This document shows positions 9,060 to 18,060 of a stretch of DNA of 64,000 nt, in pieces (within the stretch, counting starts at the first letter, position 1; the number at the start of each line of letters is the position of its first letter). The stretch is from NCBI RefSeq assembly GCF_000152745.1, contig NZ_CH672428.1, forward strand, positions 2,061,327-2,125,326, in the 5' to 3' direction. The DNA is from Oceanicaulis sp. HTCC2633 (GTDB lineage Bacteria; Pseudomonadota; Alphaproteobacteria; Caulobacterales; Maricaulaceae). The notes below the pieces were generated by a model, which made no database searches, had not been told where the DNA came from, and saw only the letters and a program-made list of their open reading frames with translations. The position numbers and the translations under genes are program-made.

Positions 9060-9701
9060 ATGTCTGAACCCAATATCACCCTCTATCACGCGCCCATGTC
9101 CCGCTCGGTCCGGGTGCGCTGGTGTCTTGAGGAAATGGGTTTGCCGCACACGCTCGAGAATCTCGGTCCGATCACGGCGAACCAGCGCGGCAATATGGGG
9201 GGAGAGGCCTTCAAGGCCATCAATCCCATTCAGAAAATCCCCGCCATGACCGATGGCGACCGGGTGATGCTGGAATCGGTCGCCATGGTGGAATACCTCG
9301 TCACCAAATACGGCCCGACCGAGCTCGCCGTGACCCCGGACGAACCCGATTATGATCGCTATCTCGAATGGATGCATTTCAGCGAGGGCACCATGTCCAT
9401 GGCGGTCAATCTGACCCTCGCGCACACAACGCTCCTGCCCGAGGACCAGCGCAATCCGGCGCTCGCCAAATGGGCGCGCGCGGAGCTCGACAAGCAATTC
9501 AAGCTGATCGCCGAGCGTGGTCTGGGCGAGGGTCGCGAATATCTGGCCGCGAACCGGTTCACGGCCGCCGATATCGCGCTGGGCTATCTGTTCTACCTGT
9601 TGAAGATCGTCAAACAGTTCGACAGCGCGCCGGAGCCGGTGAAAGCCTATTTTGATCGCCTTAAACAGCGCCCCGCCTGGCAACGCGCGAGCGCGGACTG
9701 A
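9060..9701 (+). CDS. Glutathione S-transferase family protein
   Basis: Probable cytosolic glutathione transferase (213 aa). The N-terminal thioredoxin-like domain starts ITLYHAPMSRSVRVRWCLEE, with a candidate catalytic Ser in the PMSRSVRV turn, and has INPIQKIPAMTDGDRVMLESVAMVEYL, where IPAM and ESVA match the cis-Pro and glutathione-binding ES motif. The C-terminal helical domain includes NRFTAADIALGYLFYL. The ATG at 9060 follows GGGGAGG at 9048-9054; a longer frame from 8949 overlaps the rho terminator and is rejected. Substrate is unknown. The stop overlaps the next gene by 1 bp. Confidence 0.85.
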   Translation: MSEPNITLYHAPMSRSVRVRWCLEEMGLPHTLENLGPITANQRGNMGGEAFKAINPIQKIPAMTDGDRVMLESVAMVEYLVTKYGPTELAVTPDEPDYDRYLEWMHFSEGTMSMAVNLTLAHTTLLPEDQRNPALAKWARAELDKQFKLIAERGLGEGREYLAANRFTAADIALGYLFYLLKIVKQFDSAPEPVKAYFDRLKQRPAWQRASAD

Positions 9702-10207
9702 TGGCCCGGCTCCGTCTGTTCTTGCAGCGAGCGTGCGCCTACGGCGTCGATTTCGTTCTTATCGGACTCTACGCACTGGCGCTCTGGGGGGTGGTGCAAG
9801 CGCTTGTTCCCGAGCCGCCATCCTCCAAGCTGGCGGGATATGCGATCGCGGTCGTGACCCTGACGGGCCCCGCCATCCTCATTTTCAGCCTTCTGGAAGC
9901 GGGTTGGGGCGCAACGCCCGGCAAGGCCCTGATGGGACTTCGCGTGAGGCGGCAGGGTGCGCGGCCGGGGCTGGGCCGCGCACTCGTTCGGAACCTTGGA
10001 AAATTCCTGCCCTGGGAAATCGCCCATATCGGGATATGGACCATTCCCGGCCAGCCCTTCGTTGATCCTCCGGGCCTCGTCAATGTCACGCTCTGGACCG
10101 TGTCCTATGGTCTTCTGGCGTTACAGATCGGGCTGGTGCTGATCTTCAGGGCCGGCTTTCATGACTGGATGGCCGGTCTGCGTGTTCAGCCAAAGACCCA
10201 AGCCTAG
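9701..10207 (+). CDS. RDD family membrane protein
   Basis: A 168-residue membrane protein with about three hydrophobic helices. It begins ARLRLFLQRACAYGVDFVLIGLYAL, where an Arg and an Asp in the first helix fit the RDD signature, and continues with EAGWGATPGKALMGLRVRRQGARPGLGRAL, a motif found in RDD proteins. Function of most RDD proteins is unknown; some are linked to ion transport. Its ATG overlaps the GST stop (TGATG), so they are probably co-transcribed. The TAG stop shares a CTAG with the convergent GDPD gene. Confidence 0.75.
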   Translation: MARLRLFLQRACAYGVDFVLIGLYALALWGVVQALVPEPPSSKLAGYAIAVVTLTGPAILIFSLLEAGWGATPGKALMGLRVRRQGARPGLGRALVRNLGKFLPWEIAHIGIWTIPGQPFVDPPGLVNVTLWTVSYGLLALQIGLVLIFRAGFHDWMAGLRVQPKTQA

Positions 10208-11154
10208 CCCTGGGCGGCGGGGCAGGCTTCAAGCAGGGCTCGGGATGCGTCATGGGCGTCGAGCGCCGCCGCAGCCGCAGGAACATCATCGACCGAGATC
10301 ACCTCGGCGCCGTTCTGATTGAGCAGGGTGTAATCGACCGTGCCGTTCCGCTCGCCGCCGAAATCACCAAAGCTCGTCTCGATCCCAAGATTGGCGAGCA
10401 CCGCATCCCATTCGGGCTGACCCGTGCCGACGCCCAGCCAGATCGTGGTCAGGCCCAGATCCACGCCGCCCTGTTCAAGGCGCTCGAGATCTTCCGCCGA
10501 GCGCGCGCCGGTCGACAGCGCCACATCGGGCAGGATGCCCGACAGGGTGATGGCGTCATCAATGGAATAGGTGATGACCACCGCGCGGTCGACAGCATCA
10601 GCCGCCACGAGCGCCGCTCCGATCTCGTCAAAGGTCGTATCCTTGAGATCCACCTGGGCGAAGCCGCGGCCATCAAGAAAGGCGAGGGCGTCCGAGAAGG
10701 TGGGCACGCCTTCATCGAGCTCATGGCCGTCCACATCCACAAGGCGCAGTTCGGAGATCTGCGCATAGGTCATCTCGTCCACGCGGCCCGTGCCGTTCGT
10801 CGTGCGGTCCACGGTGTCGTCATGCATCAGGATGAGCACGCCGTCAGAGGTCTTTGCGACGTCCATCTCCATGAAGAGCGCGCCATCATCGAGCGAGGCC
10901 TGCATGGCGCCGATGGAGTTTTCCGCGGCGCCCGGACGATCGCCGGTGCGGTGCGCCTGCAACAAGGTGACGCTCTGCTCGCGCGCGCAATCGAGATAGG
11001 CCGGAAGGTCCACACCCGTCAGCCAGAGATCCGCGGCGGCGGTCTGTGCAGGCGGGGCCTGCATGTCCGTCCTTTCGGCGGCCCGGTCGGGAGCGGGCGC
11101 TTCCGCAGTACAGGCGGCAAGGGCGAAAAGGCTGACGCCAACAAGGAAACGCAT
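10204..11154 (-). CDS. Glycerophosphodiester phosphodiesterase lipoprotein
   Basis: Hydrolyses glycerophosphodiesters to an alcohol and glycerol-3-phosphate. The 316-residue protein starts with a lipoprotein signal ending LFALAAC (Cys15), so it is likely anchored in a membrane facing the periplasm. The GDPD core shows LLQAHRTGDRPGAAENS (His-Arg and Glu), ALFMEMDVAKTSDGVLILMHDDTVDRTTNG (Glu, Asp and His), and DVDGHELDEGVPTFSDAL. Key catalytic residues appear present. It lies 10 bp downstream of the dienelactone hydrolase gene on the same strand. Confidence 0.85.
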   Translation of the reverse strand: MRFLVGVSLFALAACTAEAPAPDRAAERTDMQAPPAQTAAADLWLTGVDLPAYLDCAREQSVTLLQAHRTGDRPGAAENSIGAMQASLDDGALFMEMDVAKTSDGVLILMHDDTVDRTTNGTGRVDEMTYAQISELRLVDVDGHELDEGVPTFSDALAFLDGRGFAQVDLKDTTFDEIGAALVAADAVDRAVVITYSIDDAITLSGILPDVALSTGARSAEDLERLEQGGVDLGLTTIWLGVGTGQPEWDAVLANLGIETSFGDFGGERNGTVDYTLLNQNGAEVISVDDVPAAAAALDAHDASRALLEACPAAQG

Positions 11155-11164
11155 GCGTGTGATC

Positions 11165-11845
11165 CTATTTCAGGTTCTTATTCAAGAAGTTGAGTGACCG
11201 ACCATTCGCCAGTTCCGCATCGTCGGCGTCATAATGAGCGCCGCCGGGGCGGGCGAAGGCGTGATCCCGCTCTGGATAATGATGAATCGTGACAAGTCCA
11301 TGCTTTGACAGCGCATCCATGATCTTTCCCTGCGCCTCGGCGGGCACGAACTCGTCCTTGCCGGCAATATGCAGCATCAGGGGATGAGAAATCCGGCTGG
11401 CTTCATCCAGGCGCTCCTGGATATTGACGCCGTAATACCCGACGCAGGCGTCCGCATCCGTGCGACAGGCGGTCAGATAGGCGAGCTGGCCGCCCAGGCA
11501 GTATCCCACGGCGCCAACCTTGTCCGCGCCCTCGGCGCGCATCTGGGCGATCGTAGCGGCGACGTCGCGAATGCCGGCGTGCACGTCGAACTTGCCGAAC
11601 AGCTCGAAGGCCTGCTTCCATTCCTCTTCAGTCTTGTCCGTGATCTGAATACCGGGCTCGATCCGCCAGAACAGGTCCGGGCAGACGGCGGTAAATCCCT
11701 GCGCCGCGTACTCATCGCACAGATCACGCATGACCTGGTTCACGCCGAAGATCTCCTGCAGGACGATCAACACCGGGCCTTCGCCGGTCTTGTAGGCGGA
11801 GAAATCGCCGTCCGGGCCGTGAATGATGATGTCTTGTCCTGCCAT
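11165..11845 (-). CDS. Dienelactone hydrolase family protein
   Basis: An alpha/beta hydrolase of the DLH family (226 aa). Visible motifs are LIVLQEIFGVNQVMRDLCDEYAAQGF, VGAVGYCLGGQLAYL with the nucleophile Cys in GYCLGG, LMLHIAGKDEFVPAEAQGKI with the acidic residue, and a His in YPERDHAFARP. The ATG at 11845 is chosen because AAGGAGA lies 6 bases upstream; a nine-codon extension has no support. The natural substrate cannot be told from sequence. The GDPD gene follows 10 bp downstream, suggesting one transcript. Confidence 0.85.
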   Translation of the reverse strand: MAGQDIIIHGPDGDFSAYKTGEGPVLIVLQEIFGVNQVMRDLCDEYAAQGFTAVCPDLFWRIEPGIQITDKTEEEWKQAFELFGKFDVHAGIRDVAATIAQMRAEGADKVGAVGYCLGGQLAYLTACRTDADACVGYYGVNIQERLDEASRISHPLMLHIAGKDEFVPAEAQGKIMDALSKHGLVTIHHYPERDHAFARPGGAHYDADDAELANGRSLNFLNKNLK

Positions 11846-11957
11846 GAGAAGTCTCCTTGCGTGTCTGAGCACTCGGCTTTGTCATGCGCTCTGAGGCGGC
11901 GTAGACTGAACCTTGAATGCTCCGCGTTCAGCGTGGCGAGACTGAGGCGAGGCCCCC

Positions 11958-12209
11958 ATGAAGGTCAACATCAATATCGAATGCACTCCCGAAGAAGCGC
12001 GGACCTTCATGGGTCTGCCGGATGTGACGGGGCTGAACGCCCAGCTGGTCGAAGAGATGGGCAAGCGCATGAGCGCCAATATGGACGCGATGGAGCCGGA
12101 CACCCTGATGCGATCCTGGATGACCATGGGCGGGGAATGGCAGAAGCACGTCATGGGTCTGATGAGCCAGGCTGCCTCCGGCGGGTCATCCAAGTCCGAC
12201 AAGAGCTGA
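11958..12209 (+). CDS. Small conserved protein (DUF6489-like)
   Basis: An 83-residue protein of unknown function starting MKVNINIECTPEEARTFMGLPD, a sequence I associate with a small family found in Caulobacter relatives and other alphaproteobacteria. It has no signal peptide or membrane segment. The middle reads GLNAQLVEEMGKRMSANMDAM and is probably helical and Met-rich, with a Gly/Ser tail. Its stop lies 9 bp before mnmE, so it probably shares that transcript. The name is from memory of the family pattern. Confidence 0.65.
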   Translation: MKVNINIECTPEEARTFMGLPDVTGLNAQLVEEMGKRMSANMDAMEPDTLMRSWMTMGGEWQKHVMGLMSQAASGGSSKSDKS

Positions 12210-12218
12210 TCTGAAGTC

Positions 12219-13550
12219 ATGAGCGAGACGATCTTTGCACTGGCGAGCGCGCCGGGCCGGTCCGGCGTGGCGGTTATCCGTGTGAGCGGTCCCGAAACGG
12301 GGGCGGTTCTGGATGCGGTGGCCGGCTTGCCGCGACCCAAGCCGCGACTTGCCGCCTTGCGCGCCTTCCGGACCGGTGAAGGCGCGGTGATCGACCAGGG
12401 TCTGGCGCTGTGGTTCGAGGGGCCGGCGAGTTTCACGGGTGAGAACTGCGCCGAGTTTCACGTGCATGGCGGAACCGCCGTGATCGAGGCGATGGCGGAG
12501 CGGTTTCTGGAGCTGGGCGTGCGCCCGGCCGAGGCGGGCGAGTTCACCCGCCGCGCCTTCCAGAACGGCAAGATGGATCTCACTGAAGCCGAAGGCCTCG
12601 CTGATCTGATTGATGCGGAAACCGAAGGCCAGCGCGAGCAGGCGCTGTCGCAGATGACCGGCGCCTTGCGCAGCCTCTATGAAGACTGGCGTGAACAGCT
12701 GATCTCAGTCTTGGCCGCCATCGAAGGCGAGGTGGATTTTCCCGATGAGGAGGATGTGCCCGAGACGCTGTCGGAAACGGCGGGGCCGCCGCTCGCAATG
12801 CTCAGTGACGCTCTCACGGCCCATCTCGAAGACGGGCGGCGGGGCGAGCGGGTGCGCGAGGGCTTCTCGATTGCCCTCATCGGCGAGCCCAATGCCGGCA
12901 AGTCGACGCTTCTGAATGCCCTGGCGCGTCGTGATGCGGCGATTGTCACCGATATTCCGGGCACCACGCGCGATGTGGTGGAAGTGCGGCTCGTGCTCGC
13001 GGGCTTCCCTGTAATCGTCGCCGATACCGCGGGTTTGCGGGACGCCGCCGACCAGGTGGAGGCGGAGGGCGTGCGACGGGCGCTGGACCGGGCGCAGAAT
13101 GCCGATTTGCGTCTGGGGGTCGTCGATGTTTCACGTGAAACACTTCCGGCCAAACTGCTGGAGACGCTCACGGATGCGGACGCGCTGATCCTGAACAAGA
13201 TGGATCAGGGCCAAACCCTTCACCTATCGGATGAGCTGGGTATGACCCGCTTCGAGCTGAGCGCGAAGTCCGGGCTGGGTTTGCCAGCGCTGGAAGGCTG
13301 GTTGGAAGAGGTTGTGCGAGACCGTCTGAGCCGACGTGAAGCGCCGGCGCTGTCTCGCGCGCGTCACCGTCAGGCGGTGGAGCGCGCGCTCGATCATCTG
13401 ATGGCGGCGCAGTCGCAATTGGCGCGCGCGCCGGAGCTGGCGGCGAGCGATGTGCATCTGGCGATCAGGGCGCTCGAAAGCCTGACCGGGCGGATCGACG
13501 TGGAAGATGTGCTCGACCGGGTGTTCAGCCAGTTCTGCATCGGAAAATAG
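12219..13550 (+). CDS. mnmE: tRNA modification GTPase MnmE
   Basis: With MnmG, makes the cmnm5U wobble modification of tRNA. The 443-residue protein has the tetrahydrofolate-binding N-terminus (TIFALASAPGRSGVAVIRVSG), GEFTRRAFQNGKMDLTEAEG, a P-loop GEPNAGKST at 222-230, DTAG and NKMD G-motifs, and the C-terminal CIGK with the essential Cys. A perfect parS site lies at 13127-13142 and is read as VSRET at residues 304-308. The gene heads the mnmE-mnmG-rsmG-parA-parB series. Confidence 0.96.
   Translation: MSETIFALASAPGRSGVAVIRVSGPETGAVLDAVAGLPRPKPRLAALRAFRTGEGAVIDQGLALWFEGPASFTGENCAEFHVHGGTAVIEAMAERFLELGVRPAEAGEFTRRAFQNGKMDLTEAEGLADLIDAETEGQREQALSQMTGALRSLYEDWREQLISVLAAIEGEVDFPDEEDVPETLSETAGPPLAMLSDALTAHLEDGRRGERVREGFSIALIGEPNAGKSTLLNALARRDAAIVTDIPGTTRDVVEVRLVLAGFPVIVADTAGLRDAADQVEAEGVRRALDRAQNADLRLGVVDVSRETLPAKLLETLTDADALILNKMDQGQTLHLSDELGMTRFELSAKSGLGLPALEGWLEEVVRDRLSRREAPALSRARHRQAVERALDHLMAAQSQLARAPELAASDVHLAIRALESLTGRIDVEDVLDRVFSQFCIGK
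13127..13142. promoter_or_regulatory. parS site 1 (in mnmE)
   Basis: Perfect 16-bp palindrome TGTTTCACGTGAAACA, the canonical ParB-binding centromere sequence, inside the mnmE coding sequence about 3.9 kb upstream of parB. Confidence 0.95.
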
Positions 13551-13660
13551 GCGCCATAATCAGGCCGCGAAATCCGGCTAATCCCTCGACTCCGAATACC
13601 GGGCGCCTTATGTAAGCCGCCCCGGCGCGACGCAGCGAACCCGCGCCCGAGAGTTGACCC

Positions 13661-15553
13661 ATGAGACTTGATCAGACCCAAGCCCAGGCCCGGCCCTGGG
13701 ACGTGATTGTTATCGGCGGCGGCCATGCCGGCTGTGAGGCCGCGAGCGCGTCGGCGCGCCTGGGCGCGCGCACACTGCTGCTGACCCATAAAGCCTCCAC
13801 GATTGGCGAGATGTCCTGTAACCCCGCCATTGGCGGTCTGGGCAAAGGGCATCTGGTGCGTGAAGTGGATGCGCTGGATGGCGTGATGGGGCGTGTGGCT
13901 GATGCCTCCGGCATCCAGTTCCGCCTGCTCAATCGCTCCAAGGGCCCGGCGGTGCGCGGCCCGCGCACCCAGTCTGATCGCAAGCTCTATCGTGAAGCCA
14001 TGCAACAGGCGCTGTCTGAGCAGGCCAATCTCAGCATTGTCGAGGCGGCGGCCGAGGATCTGATCATCGAGAACGGGCGCTGCTGCGGCGTCATTGATGG
14101 CGCGGGTCGGGCCTATCGCGCGGGCGCTGTGGTGCTGACCACGGGCACTTTCCTGAAGGGCGTGATCCATCGCGGTCATGAACGCATCCCGGCGGGCCGT
14201 CATGGCGAAGCGCCGGCCAATGGCCTGTCTGAAACGCTTTATGGTCTGGGCCTGCGCATGGGCCGTCTGAAGACGGGCACGCCGGCGCGTCTCGACGGCT
14301 CGACCATTCATTGGGATCAGCTTGAGATGCAGGCGGCGGACGAGACTCCGGTGCCGTTCTCCTTCCTCAATGATCAGATCCATGTCCGGCAGATCGCCTG
14401 CGGCATCACCCGGACGACGGAAGCGACCCACAAGATCATCGCCGACAATCTGGATCAGTCCGCGGTTTATGGCGGGGCGATCTCGGGGCGTGGGCCGCGG
14501 TATTGCCCCTCGATCGAGGACAAGGTGGTGCGCTTTGCAGACCGCAGCCAGCATCAGGTCTTCCTGGAGCCCGAAGGTCTGGATGACGACACCGTCTATC
14601 CCAATGGCATTTCCACCTCGCTGCCCGACGCGGTGCAGGACGCTTTCCTCAAGACCATTCCGGGGCTCGAGGATGTGAAGGTGCGCCGCTATGGCTATGC
14701 CATCGAATACGACTATGTGGATCCGCGGGAACTGAGCGCGGCTCTGGAAGTCAAGGCCATGGCGGGCCTGTTCCTGGCCGGACAGATCAATGGCACGACC
14801 GGCTATGAAGAGGCGGCGGCCCAAGGCCTGATGGCGGGCTTCAATGCCGCGCTGAAAGCGTCCGGTTCTGATCCCTTCATCCTCGATCGCTCCGAAGCCT
14901 ATATCGGGGTGATGATCGATGATCTGATCACGCGCGGCGTCACCGAACCCTATCGCATGTTCACCTCGCGCGCCGAGTACCGTCTGACGCTGCGGGCCGA
15001 CAATGCGGACCAGCGTCTGACGGACAAGGCGATTGCCCTGGGCGCGGCCAGTGTTTCACGTGAAACATCCTGGCGTCAGCGTCAGGCCGATCTCGCCCGC
15101 GCCCGTGAACAGGCGACGACCCTGACCCTGACCCCGGCTGAGGCCAAGCGCCATGGCATCAAGGTCAATGAAGACGGCAAGCGCCGCTCTGTGATGGAGT
15201 TGTTGAGCTATCCCGACATCGGCTGGTCCGACATGGTGCGCATCTGGCCGGAGCTCGGTGAGATCAAACCGCGGGTGGCCGAGCAGGTTGAAATTGACGC
15301 CGTCTATCATGGCTATCTCGACCGTCAGCAATCGGACATCCTGGCGTTCCGCCGCGATGAGGGCGTCCGCATTCCCGCAGATTTCGATTACGCGCAGGTG
15401 GGCGGCCTCTCCAATGAAGTGCGTGAGAAGCTGATCAAGGCGTCTCCCGATACGCTGGGTCAGGCGGCCCGGATCGAGGGCGTGACGCCAGGCGCGCTGA
15501 CCGCACTTCTGGCCTATCTCAAGCGCCGCCCGGCCGGAGCGCAGACGGCATGA
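13661..15553 (+). CDS. mnmG: tRNA uridine 5-carboxymethylaminomethyl enzyme MnmG
   Basis: FAD-dependent partner of MnmE in wobble-uridine modification. The 630-residue protein has the dinucleotide-binding [14 protein letters not shown] at 16-27, [48 protein letters not shown] and the C-terminal helical domain with [10 protein letters not shown]. Length is usual. A perfect parS site at 15052-15067 is read as VSRET at residues 465-469. The stop overlaps rsmG by 4 bp. The mnmE-mnmG-rsmG-parA-parB order is the classic origin-proximal cluster. Confidence 0.96.
   Translation: MRLDQTQAQARPWDVIVIGGGHAGCEAASASARLGARTLLLTHKASTIGEMSCNPAIGGLGKGHLVREVDALDGVMGRVADASGIQFRLLNRSKGPAVRGPRTQSDRKLYREAMQQALSEQANLSIVEAAAEDLIIENGRCCGVIDGAGRAYRAGAVVLTTGTFLKGVIHRGHERIPAGRHGEAPANGLSETLYGLGLRMGRLKTGTPARLDGSTIHWDQLEMQAADETPVPFSFLNDQIHVRQIACGITRTTEATHKIIADNLDQSAVYGGAISGRGPRYCPSIEDKVVRFADRSQHQVFLEPEGLDDDTVYPNGISTSLPDAVQDAFLKTIPGLEDVKVRRYGYAIEYDYVDPRELSAALEVKAMAGLFLAGQINGTTGYEEAAAQGLMAGFNAALKASGSDPFILDRSEAYIGVMIDDLITRGVTEPYRMFTSRAEYRLTLRADNADQRLTDKAIALGAASVSRETSWRQRQADLARAREQATTLTLTPAEAKRHGIKVNEDGKRRSVMELLSYPDIGWSDMVRIWPELGEIKPRVAEQVEIDAVYHGYLDRQQSDILAFRRDEGVRIPADFDYAQVGGLSNEVREKLIKASPDTLGQAARIEGVTPGALTALLAYLKRRPAGAQTA
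15052..15067. promoter_or_regulatory. parS site 2 (in mnmG)
   Basis: Perfect TGTTTCACGTGAAACA palindrome within mnmG, 1,925 bp after parS site 1. Confidence 0.95.
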
Positions 15554-16188
15554 GCGAGACGGCGTACGGGCCTGAGCAGTTTCAGGCCGAAACCGGTGTT
15601 TCACGTGAAACACTGGAGCGGTTCGAGACCTGGCGGCGGCTTCTGGAAGAGACGAGCGCTCACACCAATCTGGTGGGGCGGGGGACTTTGACCGAGTTCT
15701 GGCATCGCCATGCGCTCGATAGCTGGCAGGTGTTCGAGTTGATGCCGGAGGCCAGACGCTGGGCGGATCTGGGCGCCGGCGCGGGTTTTCCGGGTCTCGC
15801 CATCGCCTTCGCCCTGATGGAGCGTCATGCGGGCAAGGGCCATGTGCTGATGGTGGATTCCGTCGCCAAGAAGATGGCCTTCGTCAATCAGGTCATCCGG
15901 GAAACCAAAGCCCCTGCGATTGCGCGTGCCGACCGGGTGGAATCGATCCATCCTGTCCCGGAGGTCGATGTGGTCACCGCGCGCGCCATGGCGCCGCTTG
16001 GTAAATTACTCGGTTACGTTCATCCTTTTGTGGATAAAGGGGCTGTGGCCCTGCTTCCCAAGGGCGCACGCTATAAAGAGGAATTGACCGAGGCGCGGAA
16101 AAGCTGGACCTTTGAGGCAGAGGTCTTGCCGAGCCGGACATCGCCCGAGGCCGCTATTCTCAAAATCAGGGGGCTTGCCCGTGTCTGA
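15550..16188 (+). CDS. rsmG: 16S rRNA (guanine-N7) methyltransferase RsmG
   Basis: Methylates G527 (E. coli numbering) of 16S rRNA with S-adenosylmethionine. The 212-residue protein has [21 protein letters not shown], then the SAM-binding [16 protein letters not shown], and [16 protein letters not shown]. The third parS site (15597-15612) encodes VSRET at residues 17-21; this peptide is common in RsmG proteins that carry parS. It overlaps mnmG by 4 bp and parA by 8 bp. Confidence 0.95.
   Translation: MSETAYGPEQFQAETGVSRETLERFETWRRLLEETSAHTNLVGRGTLTEFWHRHALDSWQVFELMPEARRWADLGAGAGFPGLAIAFALMERHAGKGHVLMVDSVAKKMAFVNQVIRETKAPAIARADRVESIHPVPEVDVVTARAMAPLGKLLGYVHPFVDKGAVALLPKGARYKEELTEARKSWTFEAEVLPSRTSPEAAILKIRGLARV
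15597..15612. promoter_or_regulatory. parS site 3 (in rsmG)
   Basis: Perfect TGTTTCACGTGAAACA palindrome near the 5' end of rsmG, 545 bp after parS site 2 and 1.4 kb before parB. Confidence 0.95.
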
Positions 16189-17017
16189 AGAATCCCGCAT
16201 CGCGCCGCCCAAGGTCATAGCCGTGGCGAACCAGAAGGGGGGAGTGGGCAAGACCACGACCGCCATCAATCTGGCGACCGCGCTCGCCGCCATTGGTCAA
16301 CGGGTTGTTGTTCTGGATCTCGATCCCCAGGGCAACGCGTCCACCGGGCTGGGGGTTGCGCGGGCGGATCGCCGGGCGACCTCCTATGACGTACTGGTGG
16401 GCGAGCGCCCGCTGCAGGATGCGCTCATCGATACGGACGTGCCGGGCCTTGCGATCATTCCCTCTGATGTGGATCTGTCCGGCGCCGAGCTCGAATTGTC
16501 GGATGCGCCGCGCCGGTCCTATCGCCTGCGCCACGCCATTGATCGTTTCCGCCGGACATTGTCGGGCATGGGCGAGCATTGCGATTACATCCTGATCGAT
16601 TGCCCGCCCTCGCTGAATCTTCTGACGGTGAACGCCATGACCGCGGCGGATTCCGTGCTGGTGCCGCTGCAGACGGAGTTCTTTGCCCTCGAGGGTCTGA
16701 CCCAATTGATGCGCACCATCGAGCTGGTGCGGGGCAACCTCAACAAATCTTTGGAAATCCAAGGGGTTGTGCTGACAATGTATGACCGCCGCAACAATCT
16801 GTCCTCCCAGGTGGCGGCGGATGTGCGCGAGCATTTCGGCGACAAGGTGTATAACACGGTCATACCACGCAATGTGCGCGTCTCCGAGGCGCCGAGCTTC
16901 GGCAAGCCGGTGCTCCTGTACGATCTCGAATGCGCCGGCGCGCAAGCCTATCTGAAACTGGCCAGTGAAGTGGTCAAACAGGAGCGGCGCGCAGCTGACG
17001 CGCTGACCCCCGCATGA
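16181..17017 (+). CDS. parA: Chromosome partitioning ATPase ParA
   Basis: ATPase that moves ParB-parS complexes during segregation. The protein (278 aa) has the deviant Walker A KGGVGKTTT at 19-27, LDLDPQGNASTGLGV (Walker A'), and YILIDCPPSLNLLTVNA. The GTG at 16181 is chosen since homologues begin shortly before the PKVIAVANQKGG strand; an upstream ATG at 16112 would extend deep into rsmG without similarity. The coding sequence overlaps rsmG by 8 bp and parB by 4 bp. Confidence 0.95.
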   Translation: MSEESRIAPPKVIAVANQKGGVGKTTTAINLATALAAIGQRVVVLDLDPQGNASTGLGVARADRRATSYDVLVGERPLQDALIDTDVPGLAIIPSDVDLSGAELELSDAPRRSYRLRHAIDRFRRTLSGMGEHCDYILIDCPPSLNLLTVNAMTAADSVLVPLQTEFFALEGLTQLMRTIELVRGNLNKSLEIQGVVLTMYDRRNNLSSQVAADVREHFGDKVYNTVIPRNVRVSEAPSFGKPVLLYDLECAGAQAYLKLASEVVKQERRAADALTPA

Positions 17018-17952
17018 GTGCAGACGAACGCAAACCGAGCCGCGGCCTGGGCCGGGGCCTGTCCGCCTTGCTGGGCGAGGGCGAAGAGGCTGAAGCGGTC
17101 CGCGCGGACGCCAGCAACGCCCAGCGTTCGAGTTCAAACCGCAATGGCGTCCAGACCCTGCCGATCGAACTGATCGAGCCCAATCCCGATCAGCCGCGCA
17201 AGGTGTTCACCGAAAGCGATCTGGCCGAGCTCGCGGACTCCATCGCGACCAAGGGCCTGCTGCAGCCCATCCTGGTCCGTCCGATGCGCGGTGAGACCGA
17301 GCGCTACCAGATTGTGGCCGGCGAACGCCGCTGGCGGGCGGCGCAACGCGCCCAGCTGCATGAAGCGCCGTGTCTGGTTCGTGAGCTAACCGATCGCGAA
17401 ACTTTGGAAATCGCGATCGTCGAGAACGTCCAGCGCGCCGATCTCAACCCGGTTGAAGAGGCTCGCGCCTTCCGCCAGCTGGTGGAGACTTTTGGTCATA
17501 CCCAGGAAGAAGTGGCCAAGGCCGTAGGCAAGTCGCGCGCTCATGTGGCCAACACCCTGCGTCTTCTGGCCATGCCGAAGGCCGTGCTCGCCTATCTTGA
17601 AGAGGGCGCCATCACGGCGGGGCACGCCCGCTCCATTGCGACCGCGCCCAATCCCGAGGCGCTGGCCGAACAGATTGTGCGGGAAGGGCTGTCCGTGCGC
17701 GCGGCCGAAGCGCTGGCGCGGACTGCGTCGGGCGGTGGATCGTCTCCCGAGCGCAAGTCGGCCTCCAGCGCGCCTCAGACCAAGGATGCGGACACCCGCG
17801 CGTTGGAAGCGGATCTGTCCTCGCGTCTGGGTCTGGCGGTCGAGATCAAGGCGAAGGGCGAGCAGGGCGAGCTGCGCGTGAAGTTTTCCAACCTCGAACA
17901 GCTCGACGATGTCTGTCGCCGGCTGAGTCAGATGGGTTCTGGCGCTTTCTAG
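17014..17952 (+). CDS. parB: Chromosome partitioning protein ParB
   Basis: CTP-dependent clamp that loads at parS and spreads. The 312-residue protein starts with the conserved KPSRGLGRGLSALLGEG, thought to contact ParA. It has the CTPase-domain motifs LIEPNPDQPRKVF, GLLQPILVRP and GERRWRAAQ, then an HTH region (HTQEEVAKAVGKSRAHVANTLRLLAMP and ITAGHARSIAT), and a C-terminal dimerisation region. Three parS targets lie 1.4-3.9 kb upstream. It converges on holA with a 108-bp gap holding a large palindrome. Confidence 0.96.
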   Translation: MSADERKPSRGLGRGLSALLGEGEEAEAVRADASNAQRSSSNRNGVQTLPIELIEPNPDQPRKVFTESDLAELADSIATKGLLQPILVRPMRGETERYQIVAGERRWRAAQRAQLHEAPCLVRELTDRETLEIAIVENVQRADLNPVEEARAFRQLVETFGHTQEEVAKAVGKSRAHVANTLRLLAMPKAVLAYLEEGAITAGHARSIATAPNPEALAEQIVREGLSVRAAEALARTASGGGSSPERKSASSAPQTKDADTRALEADLSSRLGLAVEIKAKGEQGELRVKFSNLEQLDDVCRRLSQMGSGAF

Positions 17953-17970
17953 GCTTCAAAACCCCGCGTG

Positions 17971-18034
17971 TGAGAGCGCCTGAAGCGTAGACGGATACGC
18001 TGTTTCCAATTTCAGGGGCTCTCAGCGCGATTTT
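17971..18034. terminator. Nested palindrome between parB and holA
   Basis: Outer arms TGAGAGCGCCTGAA (17971-17984) and TTCAGGGGCTCTCA (18011-18024) match with one mismatch. Between them GCGTA-gacgga-TACGC forms an inner hairpin. The right side is followed by ATTTTCTT. It sits between convergent genes, so it may terminate both; a protein-binding role is also possible. Confidence 0.5.
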
Positions 18035-18060
18035 CTTGTAAATAGCTGAAAAGAAAAGCT

